Part shown: positions 26,135-38,917 of the stretch, one piece after another | Position numbering within the stretch: position 1 is the first letter of the stretch | How the letters are laid out: each line of letters starts with the position of its first letter | Source: Gordius sp. MW1 | Lineage: Eukaryota > Nematomorpha > Gordioida > Gordea > Gordiidae | NCBI GenBank assembly: GCA_964036665.1 | Contig: OZ038526.1 | Coordinates: forward strand, 37,324,001-37,388,000 | Length of the DNA stretch: 64,000 nt | Direction: 5' to 3' | The notes under the pieces: generated by a model | Told to the model about the DNA's origin: nothing | The model's input: the letters and a program-made list of their open reading frames with translations, nothing else | Databases searched by the model: none | Translations under genes and position numbers: made by a program

Positions 26135-29100
26135 TGGACAACGGACGGACAACAAAAGGACATCAGACGGACAACCGACGGACAACGGATTGACAACGGA
26201 CGGACAACGGACGGACAACGGACGGACAACGGACGGACAACGGGCGGACAACGGAAGGACAACGGACGGACAACGGACGGACAACAAAAGGACATCAGAC
26301 GGACAACGGACGGACAACGGAAAGACAACGGACGGACAACGGAAGGACAACGGAAGGACAACGGGCGGACAACGGACGGACAACGGAAGGACATCAGACG
26401 GACAACGGACGGACAACGGAAGGACAACGGAAGGACAACGGGCGGACAACGGACGGACAACGGAAGGACAACGGACGGACAACGGACGGACAACGGAAGG
26501 ACAACGGAAGGACATCAGACGGACAACGAACGGACAACGAACGGACAATGAACGGACAACGGACGGACAACAAAAGGACATCAGACGGACAAGGGACGGA
26601 CAAAGAACGGACAACGGACGGACAACGGACGGACAACAAAAGGACATCAGACGGACAACGGAAGGACAACGGACGGACAACGGAAGGAGAACGGACGGAC
26701 AACGGACGGACAACGGGCGGACAACGGACGGACAACGGACGGACAACAGACGGACAACGGAAGGACATCAGACGGACAACGGACGGACAACGGAAGGACA
26801 ACGGAAGGACAACGGGCGGACAACGGACGGACAACGGACGGACAACGGAAGGACATCAGACGGACAAGGGACGGACAACGGACGGACAACGGAAGGACAT
26901 CAGACGGACAACGGACGGACAACGAACGGACAACGGACGGACAACGAACGGACAACGGAAGGACAACGGAAGGACAACGGACGGACAACGGACGGACAAC
27001 GGAAGGACAAGGGAAGGACAACGGAAGGACAACGGGCGGACAACGGACGGACAACGGAAGGACATCAGACGGACAACGGACGGACAACGGAAGGACAACA
27101 AAAGGACATCAGACGGACAACGGACGGACAACAAAAGGACATCAGACGGACAACGGACGGACAACGGAAGGACAACGGACGGACAACGGAAGGACAACGG
27201 AAGGACAACGGGCGGACAACGAACGGACAACAGACGGACAACGGAAGGACATCAGACGGACAACGAACGGACAACGGACGGACAACGGACGGACAACGGA
27301 AGGACATCAGACGGACAACGGACGGACAACGGACGGACAACAGACGGACAACGGGCGGACAACGGACGGACAACGAACGGACAACGAACGGACAACGAAC
27401 GGACAACGGACAGACAACAAAAGGACATCAGACGGACAACGGACGGACAACGAACGGACAACGGACGGACAACGGACGGACAACGGACGGACAACAAAAT
27501 GACATCAGACGGACAACGGACGGACAACAAAAGGACATCAGACGGACAACGGACGGACAACGGAAGGACAACGGACGGACAACGGAAGGACAACAAAAGG
27601 ACATCTGACGGAGAACGGAAGGACAACGGACGCACAACGGACGGACAACGGAAGGACAACGGAAGGACAACGGGCGGACAACGGACGGACAACGAACGGA
27701 CAACGAACGGACAACGAACGGACAACGGACAGACAACAAAAGGACATCAGACGGACAACGGACGGACAACGAACGGACAACGGACGGACAACGGACGGAC
27801 AACGGACGGACAACAAAATGACATCAGACGGACAACGGACGGACAACAAAAGGACATCAGACGGACAACGGACGGACAACGGAAGGACAACGGACGGACA
27901 ACGGAAGGACAACAAAAGGACATCTGACGGAGAACGGAAGGACAACGGACGGACAACGGACGGACAACGGAAGGACAACGGAAGGACAACGGGCGGACAA
28001 CGGACGGACAACGAACGGACAACGAACGGACAACGAACGGACAACGGACAGACAACAAAAGGACATCAGACGGACAACGGAAGGACAACGGACGGACAAC
28101 GGACGGACAACGGAAGGACAACGGAAGGACATCAGACGGACAACGGACGGACAACGAACGGACAACGGACGGACAACGGACGGACAACGGACGGACAACA
28201 AAATGACATCAGACGGACAACGGACGGACAACAAAAGGACATCAGACGGACAACGGACGGACAACGGGCGGACAACGGACGGACAACGGACGGACAACGG
28301 AAGGACATCAGACGGACAACGGACGGACAACGGAAGGACAACGGACGGACAACGGGCGGACAACGGACGGACAACGGAAGGACAACGGAAGGACATCAGA
28401 CGGACAACGGACGGACAACGGAAGGACAACGGAAGGACAACGGAAGGACAACGGAAGGACAACGGACGGACAACGGACGGACAACGGGCGGACAACGGAA
28501 GGACAACGGACGGACAACGGGCGGACAACGGACGGACAACGGAAGGACATCAGACGGACAACGGACGGACAACGGACGGACAACGGACGGACAACGGAAG
28601 GACAACGGGCGGACAACGGACGGACAACGGACGGACAACGGAAGGACAACGGATGGACAACGGGCGGACAACGGACTGACAACGGACGGACAACGGACGG
28701 ACAACGGACGGACAACGGACGGACAACGGGCGGACAACGGAAGGACAACGGACGGACAACGGGCGGACAACGGACGAACAACGGAAGGACATCAGACGGA
28801 CAACGGACGGACAACGGACGGACAACGGACGGACAACGGAAGGACAACGGGCGGAGAACGGACGGACAACGGACGGACAACGGAAGGACAACGGATGGAC
28901 AACGGGCGGACAACGGACTGACAACGGACGGACAACGGACGGACAACGGACGGACAACGGAAGGACAACGGATGGACAACGGGCGGACAACGGACTGACA
29001 ACGGACGGACAACGGACGGACAACGGACGGACAACGGACGGACAACGGACGGACAACGGAAGGACAACGGGCGGACAACGGACGGACAACGGACGGACAA

Positions 29101-29163
29101 CGGACGGACATCACGGACAACGAACGGACATCAGACGGACAACGGAAGGACAACGGACGGACA
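26135..29163 (+). repeat. 11-bp satellite array, segment 8
   Basis: About 275 units with one slip unit (29108-29116). The left part matches 17,344-18,100 at 8,791 bp and later 42,309-43,450 at 16,174 bp. A word with uJ-like ACATCTGACGG followed by AGAACGGAAGG near 27,600 recurs near 27,922. The right part, from about 28,400, holds repeated uH-uC-ACAACGGACTG words near 28,650, 28,890 and 28,965, and belongs to the delta superunit. Confidence 0.95.
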
Positions 29164-29582
29164 ATAGGCCTCATTAAAATTTTTGATATCAGATGTGAAT
29201 TCCGTAAAAAAAAATTTCTGATCAGAAAATATTTTTTTCGACCTCAAATTTTTTTCAATTTTTTTGTTCAACCATATAGGCCTCATGAAAATTTTTGATA
29301 TCAGAAGTGAATTCCGTAAAAAAAAATTTTTTGATCAGAAAATATTTTTTCGACCTCAAAATTTTTTCAATTTTTTTGTAACACCATATAGGCCTCATGA
29401 AAATTTTCGATATCAGAGGTGAATTCCGAAAAAAAAATTTTTTTCGACTTGAAAATTTTTTAAATTTTTTTGTTTAACCATATAGGCTTCGTGAAATTTC
29501 AGCGGAAGGCTAAAAAGTCATATTATCAATGTTATTAACAAGAACAGAATACTCTCCGGGATTCAAACTTGTAGCCTCCTGA
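29164..29582 (+). repeat. AT-rich block 8 (type delta, 419 bp)
   Basis: Monomer 1 has nine A and three T before CTGATCAG, which shortens the palindrome to 14 bp. Monomer 3 reads AAAATTTTCGATATC. The tail lacks one A (GTGAAATTTCAG) and its motif is GGAAGG. The post-block word carries ACATCAGACGA instead of uD. Type II left flank. Confidence 0.95.
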
Positions 29583-31368
29583 TGGACAACGGACGGACAA
29601 CAAAAGGACATCAGACGAACAACCGACGGACAACGGATTGACAACGGAAGGACAACGGACGGACAACGGACGGACAACGGACGGACAACGGGCGGACAAC
29701 GGAAGGACAACGGACGGACAACGGACGGACAACAAAAGGACATCAGACGGACAACGGACGGACAACGGAAAGACAACGGACGGACAACGGAAGGACAACG
29801 GAAGGACAACGGGCGGACAACGGACGGACAACGGAAGGACATCAGACGGACAACGGACGGACAACGGAAGGACAACGGAAGGACAACGGGCGGACAACGG
29901 ACGGACAACGAACGGACAACGGAAGGACAACAAAAGGACAACGGAAGGACAACGGAAGGACATCAGACGGACAACGGACGGACAACGGAAGGACAACGGA
30001 AGGACAACGGAAGGACAACGAACGGACAACGGACGGACAACGGAAGGACAACGGAAGGACAACAAAAGGACATCAGACGGACAACGGACGGACAACGGAA
30101 GGACAACGGGCGGACAACGGACGGACAACGGAAGGACATCAGACGGACAACGGACGGACAAAGGACGGACAACGGAAGGACAACGGGCGGACAACGGGCG
30201 GACAACGGACGGACAACGGAAGGACATCAGACGGACAACGGACGGACAACGGACGGACAACGGACGGACAACGGACGGACAACGGACGGACAACGGAAGG
30301 ACAACGGACGGACAACGGACGGACAACGGAAGGACAACGGACGGACAACGAACGGACAATAAACGGACAACGGACAGACAACAAAAGGACATCTGACGGA
30401 CAACGGAAGGACAACGGACGGACAACGGACGGACAACGGAAGGACAACGGAAGGACAACGGGCGGACAACGGACGGACAACGAACGGACAACGAACGGAC
30501 ATCAGACGGACAACGAACGGACAACGAACGGACAACGAACGGACAACGAACGGACAACGGATAGACAACAAAAGGACATCAGACGGACAACGGACGGACA
30601 ACGGAAGGACAACGGACGGACAACGGAAGGACAACGGAAGGACAACGGAAGGACAACGGAAGGACAACGGACGGACAACGGACGGACAACGGGCGGACAA
30701 CGGAAGGACAACGGACGGACAACGGGCGGACAACGGACGGACAACGGAAGGACATCAGACGGACAACGGACGGACAACGGACGGACAACGGACGGACAAC
30801 GGAAGGACAACGGGCGGACAACGGACGGACAACGGACGGACAACGGAAGGACAACGGATGGACAACGGGCGGACAACGGACTGACAACGGACGGACAACG
30901 GACGGACAACGGACGGACAACGGACGGACAACGGGCGGACAACGGAAGGACAACGGACGGACAACGGGCGGACAACGGACGAACAACGGAAGGACATCAG
31001 ACGGACAACGGACGGACAACGGACGGACAACGGACGGACAACGGAAGGACAACGGGCGGAGAACGGACGGACAACGGACGGACAACGGAAGGACAACGGA
31101 TGGACAACGGGCGGACAACGGACTGACAACGGACGGACAACGGACGGACAACGGACGGACAACGGAAGGACAACGGATGGACAACGGGCGGACAACGGAC
31201 TGACAACGGACGGACAACGGACGGACAACGGACGGACAACGGACGGACAACGGACGGACAACGGAAGGACAACGGGCGGACAACGGACGGACAACGGACG
31301 GACAACGGACGGACATCACGGACAACGAACGGACATCAGACGGACAACGGAAGGACAACGGACGGACA
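29583..31368 (+). repeat. 11-bp satellite array, segment 9
   Basis: About 162 units with one slip unit (31313-31321). It opens with the delta form of the post-block word and contains a rare unit, ACAATAAACGG (near 30,358). Its first kilobase matches segment 10 at 2,205 bp, and its last kilobase matches the end of segment 8 at the same offset. Confidence 0.95.
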
Positions 31369-34363
31369 ATAGGCCTCATTAAAATTTTTGATATCAGATG
31401 TGAATTCCGTAAAAAAAAATTTCTGATCAGAAAATATTTTTTTCGACCTCAAATTTTTTTCAATTTTTTTGTTCAACCATATAGGCCTCATGAAAATTTT
31501 TGATATCAGAAGTGAATTCCGTAAAAAAAAATTTTTTGATCAGAAAATATTTTTTCGACCTCAAAATTTTTTCAATTTTTTTGTAACACCATATAGGCCT
31601 CATGAAAATTTTCGATATCAGAGGTGAATTCCGAAAAAAAAATTTTTTTCGACTTGAAAATTTTTTAAATTTTTTTGTTTAACCATATAGGCTTCGTGAA
31701 ATTTCAGCGGAAGGCTAAAAAGTCATATTATCAATGTTATTAACAAGAACAGAATACTCTCCGGGATTCAAACTTGTAGCCTCCTGATGGACAACGGACG
31801 GACAACAAAAGGACATCAGACGAACAACCGACGGACAACGGATTGACAACGGACGGACAACGGACGGACAACGGACGGACAACGGACGGACAACGGGCGG
31901 ACAACGGAAGGACAACGGACGGACAACGGACGGACAACAAAAGGACATCAGACGGACAACGGACGGACAACGGAAAGACAACGGACGGACAACGGAAGGA
32001 CAACGGAAGGACAACGGGCGGACAACGGACGGACAACGGAAGGACATCAGACGGACAACGGACGGACAACGGAAGGACAACGGAAGGACAACGGGCGGAC
32101 AACGGACGGACAACGAACGGACAACGGAAGGACAACAAAAGGACAACGGAAGGACAACGGAAGGACATCAGAGGGACAACGGACGGACAACGGAAGGACA
32201 ACGGAAGGACAACGGAAGGACAACGAACGGACAACGGACGGACAACGGAAGGACAACGGAAGGACAACAAAAGGACATCAGACGGACAACGGACGGACAA
32301 CGGAAGGACAACGGGCGGACAACGGACGGACAACGGAAGGACATCAGACGGACAACGGACGGACAAAGGACGGACAACGGAAGGACAACGGGCGGACAAC
32401 GGGCGGACAACGGACGGACAACGGAAGGACATCAGACGGACAACGGACGGACAACGGACGGACAACGGACGGACAACGGACGGACAACGGACGGACAACG
32501 GACGGACAACGGAAGGACAACGGACGGACAACGGACGGACAACGGAAGGACAACGGACGGACAACGAACGGACAATAAACGGACAACGGACAGACAACAA
32601 AAGGACATCTGACGGACAACGGAAGGACAACGGACGGACAACGGACGGACAACGGAAGGACAACGGAAGGACAACGGGCGGACAACGGACGGACAACGAA
32701 CGGACAACGAACGGACATCAGACGGACAACGAACGGACAACGAACGGACAACGAACGGACAACGAACGGACAACGGATAGACAACAAAAGGACATCAGAC
32801 GGACAACGGACGGACAACGGAAGGACAACGGACGGACAACGGAAGGACAACGGAAGGACAACGGGCGGAAAACGAACGGACAACGAACGGACAACGGACG
32901 GACAATAAACGGACAACGGACAGACAACAAAAGGACATCTGACGGACAACGGAAGGACAACGGACGGACAACGGACGGACAACGGAAGGACAACGGAAGG
33001 ACAACGGGCGGACAACGGACGGACAACGGAAGGACAACGGACGGACAACGGAAGGACAACAAAAGGACATCAGACGGACAACGAACGGACAACGAACGGA
33101 CAACGAACGGACAACGAACGGACAACGAACGGACAACGGATAGACAACAAAAGGACATCAGACGGACAACGGACGGACAACGAACGGACAATAAACGGAC
33201 AACGGACAGACAACAAAAGGACATCTGACGGACAACGGAAGGACAACGGACGGACAACGGACGGACAACGGAAGGACAACGGAAGGACAACGGGCGGACA
33301 ACGGACGGACAACGGAAGGACAACAAAAGGACATCAGACGGACAACGAACGGACAACGAACGGACAACGAACGGACAACGAACGGACAACGGATAGACAA
33401 CAAAAGGACATCAGACGGACAACGGACGGACAACGAACGGACAACGGACGGACAACGGACGGACAACAAAATGACATCAGACGGACAACGGACGGACAAC
33501 GGAAGGACAACAAAAGGACATCAGACGGACAACGGACGGACAACAAAAGGACATCAGACGGACAACGGACGGACAACGGAAGGACAACGGACGGACAACG
33601 GAAGGACAACGGAAGGACAACGGGCGGACAACGAACGGACAACGGACGGACAACGGAAGGACAACGGACGGACAACGGAAGGACAACGGAAGGACAACGG
33701 GCGGACAACGGACGGACAACGGAAGGACAACGAGCGGACATCAGACGGACAACGGACGGACAACGGAAGGACAACAAAAGGACATCAGACGGACAACGAA
33801 CGGACAACGAACGGACAACGAACGGACAACGAACGGTCAACGGACAGACAACAAAAGGACATCAGACGGACAACGGACGGACAACGAACGGACAACGGAC
33901 GGACAACGGACGGACAACTAACGGACAACGAAATGACATCAGACGGACAACGGAAGGACAACGGAAGGACACTAGACGGACAACGGACGGACAACGGAAG
34001 GACAACGGAAGGACAACGGAAGGACAACGGGCGGACAACGGACGGACAACGGAAGGACAACGGAAGGACAACAAAAGGACATCAGACGGACAACGGACGG
34101 ACAACGGAAGGACAACGGGCGGACAACGGACGGACAACGGAAGGACAACGGAAGGACAACGGGCGGACAACGGACGGACAACGGACGGACAACGGACGGA
34201 CAACGGACGGACAACGGACGGACAACGGAAGGACAACGGAAGGACAACGGATGGACAACGGGCGGACAACGGACGGACAACGGACGGACAACGGACGGAC
34301 AACGGACGGACAACGGACGGACAACGGACGGACAACGGACGGACAACGGACAGACAACGGACG
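30388..34363 (+). repeat. Delta superunit, tandem copy 1 (3,976 bp)
   Basis: Starts at a uJ unit and contains block 9. It is followed head-to-tail by a second copy from 34,364, which contains block 10. Shared rare markers 3,976 bp apart include ACACTAGACGG (33,968 and 37,944) and the ACAATAAACGG units. A substitution separates them at about 32,172, where ACATCAGAGGG in copy 1 is uD in copy 2. Confidence 0.88.
31369..31787 (+). repeat. AT-rich block 9 (type delta, 419 bp)
   Basis: Shows the same delta states as block 8 (nine-A/three-T run, GTGAAATTTCAG, GGAAGG tail, ACATCAGACGA after the block). It lies 2,205 bp after block 8 and 3,976 bp before block 10. Confidence 0.95.
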
Positions 34364-35344
34364 GACATCTGACGGACAACGGAAGGACAACGGACGGACA
34401 ACGGACGGACAACGGAAGGACAACGGAAGGACAACGGGCGGACAACGGACGGACAACGAACGGACAACGAACGGACATCAGACGGACAACGAACGGACAA
34501 CGAACGGACAACGAACGGACAACGAACGGACAACGGATAGACAACAAAAGGACATCAGACGGACAACGGACGGACAACGGAAGGACAACGGACGGACAAC
34601 GGAAGGACAACGGAAGGACAACGGAAGGACAACGGAAGGACAACGGACGGACAACGGACGGACAACGGGCGGACAACGGAAGGACAACGGACGGACAACG
34701 GGCGGACAACGGACGGACAACGGAAGGACATCAGACGGACAACGGACGGACAACGGACGGACAACGGACGGACAACGGAAGGACAACGGGCGGACAACGG
34801 ACGGACAACGGACGGACAACGGAAGGACAACGGATGGACAACGGGCGGACAACGGACTGACAACGGACGGACAACGGACGGACAACGGACGGACAACGGA
34901 CGGACAACGGGCGGACAACGGAAGGACAACGGACGGACAACGGGCGGACAACGGACGAACAACGGAAGGACATCAGACGGACAACGGACGGACAACGGAC
35001 GGACAACGGACGGACAACGGAAGGACAACGGGCGGAGAACGGACGGACAACGGACGGACAACGGAAGGACAACGGATGGACAACGGGCGGACAACGGACT
35101 GACAACGGACGGACAACGGACGGACAACGGACGGACAACGGAAGGACAACGGATGGACAACGGGCGGACAACGGACTGACAACGGACGGACAACGGACGG
35201 ACAACGGACGGACAACGGACGGACAACGGACGGACAACGGAAGGACAACGGGCGGACAACGGACGGACAACGGACGGACAACGGACGGACATCACGGACA
35301 ACGAACGGACATCAGACGGACAACGGAAGGACAACGGACGGACA
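31788..35344 (+). repeat. 11-bp satellite array, segment 10
   Basis: About 323 units with one slip unit (35289-35297). It contains several ACAATAAACGG units (near 32,573, 32,902, 33,189), short uF runs ending in ACAACGGATAG, and a rare pair ACAACGGTC / ACACTAGACGG near 33,835 and 33,968. Bases from about 30,388 to 34,363 repeat immediately afterwards (34,364-38,320). Confidence 0.95.
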
Positions 35345-38320
35345 ATAGGCCTCATTAAAATTTTTGATATCAGATGTGAATTCCGTAAAAAAAAATTTCT
35401 GATCAGAAAATATTTTTTTCGACCTCAAATTTTTTTCAATTTTTTTGTTCAACCATATAGGCCTCATGAAAATTTTTGATATCAGAAGTGAATTCCGTAA
35501 AAAAAAATTTTTTGATCAGAAAATATTTTTTCGACCTCAAAATTTTTTCAATTTTTTTGTAACACCATATAGGCCTCATGAAAATTTTCGATATCAGAGG
35601 TGAATTCCGAAAAAAAAATTTTTTTCGACTTGAAAATTTTTTAAATTTTTTTGTTTAACCATATAGGCTTCGTGAAATTTCAGCGGAAGGCTAAAAAGTC
35701 ATATTATCAATGTTATTAACAAGAACAGAATACTCTCCGGGATTCAAACTTGTAGCCTCCTGATGGACAACGGACGGACAACAAAAGGACATCAGACGAA
35801 CAACCGACGGACAACGGATTGACAACGGACGGACAACGGACGGACAACGGACGGACAACGGACGGACAACGGGCGGACAACGGAAGGACAACGGACGGAC
35901 AACGGACGGACAACAAAAGGACATCAGACGGACAACGGACGGACAACGGAAAGACAACGGACGGACAACGGAAGGACAACGGAAGGACAACGGGCGGACA
36001 ACGGACGGACAACGGAAGGACATCAGACGGACAACGGACGGACAACGGAAGGACAACGGAAGGACAACGGGCGGACAACGGACGGACAACGAACGGACAA
36101 CGGAAGGACAACAAAAGGACAACGGAAGGACAACGGAAGGACATCAGACGGACAACGGACGGACAACGGAAGGACAACGGAAGGACAACGGAAGGACAAC
36201 GAACGGACAACGGACGGACAACGGAAGGACAACGGAAGGACAACAAAAGGACATCAGACGGACAACGGACGGACAACGGAAGGACAACGGGCGGACAACG
36301 GACGGACAACGGAAGGACATCAGACGGACAACGGACGGACAAAGGACGGACAACGGAAGGACAACGGGCGGACAACGGGCGGACAACGGACGGACAACGG
36401 AAGGACATCAGACGGACAACGGACGGACAACGGACGGACAACGGACGGACAACGGACGGACAACGGACGGACAACGGACGGACAACGGAAGGACAACGGA
36501 CGGACAACGGACGGACAACGGAAGGACAACGGACGGACAACGAACGGACAATAAACGGACAACGGACAGACAACAAAAGGACATCTGACGGACAACGGAA
36601 GGACAACGGACGGACAACGGACGGACAACGGAAGGACAACGGAAGGACAACGGGCGGACAACGGACGGACAACGAACGGACAACGAACGGACATCAGACG
36701 GACAACGAACGGACAACGAACGGACAACGAACGGACAACGAACGGACAACGGATAGACAACAAAAGGACATCAGACGGACAACGGACGGACAACGGAAGG
36801 ACAACGGACGGACAACGGAAGGACAACGGAAGGACAACGGGCGGAAAACGAACGGACAACGAACGGACAACGGACGGACAATAAACGGACAACGGACAGA
36901 CAACAAAAGGACATCTGACGGACAACGGAAGGACAACGGACGGACAACGGACGGACAACGGAAGGACAACGGAAGGACAACGGGCGGACAACGGACGGAC
37001 AACGGAAGGACAACGGACGGACAACGGAAGGACAACAAAAGGACATCAGACGGACAACGAACGGACAACGAACGGACAACGAACGGACAACGAACGGACA
37101 ACGAACGGACAACGGATAGACAACAAAAGGACATCAGACGGACAACGGACGGACAACGAACGGACAATAAACGGACAACGGACAGACAACAAAAGGACAT
37201 CTGACGGACAACGGAAGGACAACGGACGGACAACGGACGGACAACGGAAGGACAACGGAAGGACAACGGGCGGACAACGGACGGACAACGGAAGGACAAC
37301 AAAAGGACATCAGACGGACAACGAACGGACAACGAACGGACAACGAACGGACAACGAACGGACAACGGATAGACAACAAAAGGACATCAGACGGACAACG
37401 GACGGACAACGAACGGACAACGGACGGACAACGGACGGACAACAAAATGACATCAGACGGACAACGGACGGACAACGGAAGGACAACAAAAGGACATCAG
37501 ACGGACAACGGACGGACAACAAAAGGACATCAGACGGACAACGGACGGACAACGGAAGGACAACGGACGGACAACGGAAGGACAACGGAAGGACAACGGG
37601 CGGACAACGAACGGACAACGGACGGACAACGGAAGGACAACGGACGGACAACGGAAGGACAACGGAAGGACAACGGGCGGACAACGGACGGACAACGGAA
37701 GGACAACGAGCGGACATCAGACGGACAACGGACGGACAACGGAAGGACAACAAAAGGACATCAGACGGACAACGAACGGACAACGAACGGACAACGAACG
37801 GACAACGAACGGTCAACGGACAGACAACAAAAGGACATCAGACGGACAACGGACGGACAACGAACGGACAACGGACGGACAACGGACGGACAACTAACGG
37901 ACAACGAAATGACATCAGACGGACAACGGAAGGACAACGGAAGGACACTAGACGGACAACGGACGGACAACGGAAGGACAACGGAAGGACAACGGAAGGA
38001 CAACGGGCGGACAACGGACGGACAACGGAAGGACAACGGAAGGACAACAAAAGGACATCAGACGGACAACGGACGGACAACGGAAGGACAACGGGCGGAC
38101 AACGGACGGACAACGGAAGGACAACGGAAGGACAACGGGCGGACAACGGACGGACAACGGACGGACAACGGACGGACAACGGACGGACAACGGACGGACA
38201 ACGGAAGGACAACGGAAGGACAACGGATGGACAACGGGCGGACAACGGACGGACAACGGACGGACAACGGACGGACAACGGACGGACAACGGACGGACAA
38301 CGGACAGACAACGGACGGAC
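34364..38320 (+). repeat. Delta superunit, tandem copy 2
   Basis: Second copy, containing block 10. Near its right end two units are missing: the single uI before the boundary lies at an offset of 3,954 bp rather than 3,976. It then runs into uA-rich sequence and the type I flank of block 11. Confidence 0.86.
35345..35763 (+). repeat. AT-rich block 10 (type delta, 419 bp)
   Basis: Same diagnostic states as blocks 8 and 9, with a type II left flank and the delta post-block word. It is the block 9 equivalent in the second delta tandem copy. Confidence 0.95.
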
Positions 38321-38497
38321 AACGGACGGACAACGGACGGACAACGGACGGACAACGGACGGACAACGGACGGACAACGGAAGGACAACGGGCGGACAAC
38401 GGACGGACAACGGACGGACAACGGACGGACATCAGACGGACAACGGAAGGACAACGGACGGACATCAGACGGACAACGGAAGGACAACGGACGGACA
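35764..38497 (+). repeat. 11-bp satellite array, segment 11
   Basis: Exactly 248 units plus the two partial edge units, with no slip unit: the only inter-block segment in perfect 11-bp register. It is the downstream half of delta copy 2 followed by a uA-rich run and the type I flank (uD uB uA uD uB uA) of block 11. Confidence 0.96.
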
Positions 38498-38917
38498 ATA
38501 GGCCTCATTAAAATTTTTGATATCAGATGTGAATTCCGTAAAAAAAATTTTCTGATCAGAAAATATTTTTTTCGACCTCAAATTTTTTTCAATTTTTTTG
38601 TTCAACCATATAGGCCTCATGAAAATTTTTGATATCAGAAGTGAATTCCGTAAAAAAAATTTTTTTGATCAGAAAATATTTTTTCGACCTCAAAATTTTT
38701 TCAATTTTTTTGTAACACCATATAGGCCTCATGAAAATTTTCAATATCAGAGGTGAATTCCGAAAAAAAAATTTTTTTCGACTTGAAAATTTTTTAAATT
38801 TTTTTGTTTAACCATATAGGCTTCGTGAAAATTTCAGCGGGCGGCTAAAAAGTCATATTATCAATGTTATTAACAAGAACAGAATACTCTCCGGGATTCA
38901 AACTTGTAGCCTCCTGA
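38498..38917 (+). repeat. AT-rich block 11 (type beta2, 420 bp)
   Basis: Carries beta2 states (GAAAATATTTT, eight-A/seven-T run, TTTTCAATATC, GGGCGG tail) and the type I flank, like blocks 3 and 6. Its downstream array, however, soon becomes that of a beta1 block, which marks a recombination junction. Confidence 0.95.

Larger units (their letters stand above)
17606..26396 (+). repeat. Superunit copy 2 (about 8.79 kb, blocks beta1-beta2-gamma)
   Basis: Second, directly adjacent copy with blocks 5, 6 and 7. It is longer than copy 1 by 1,232 bp (112 whole units) within about 22,400-24,200. Part of that extra stretch (about 22,950-24,200) resembles 12,590-13,860 at offsets of 10,362 and then 10,340 bp, so it looks like a second pass over sequence already in the unit. 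A shortened third start follows at 26,397, which matches 17,606 at 8,791 bp. Confidence 0.83.
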
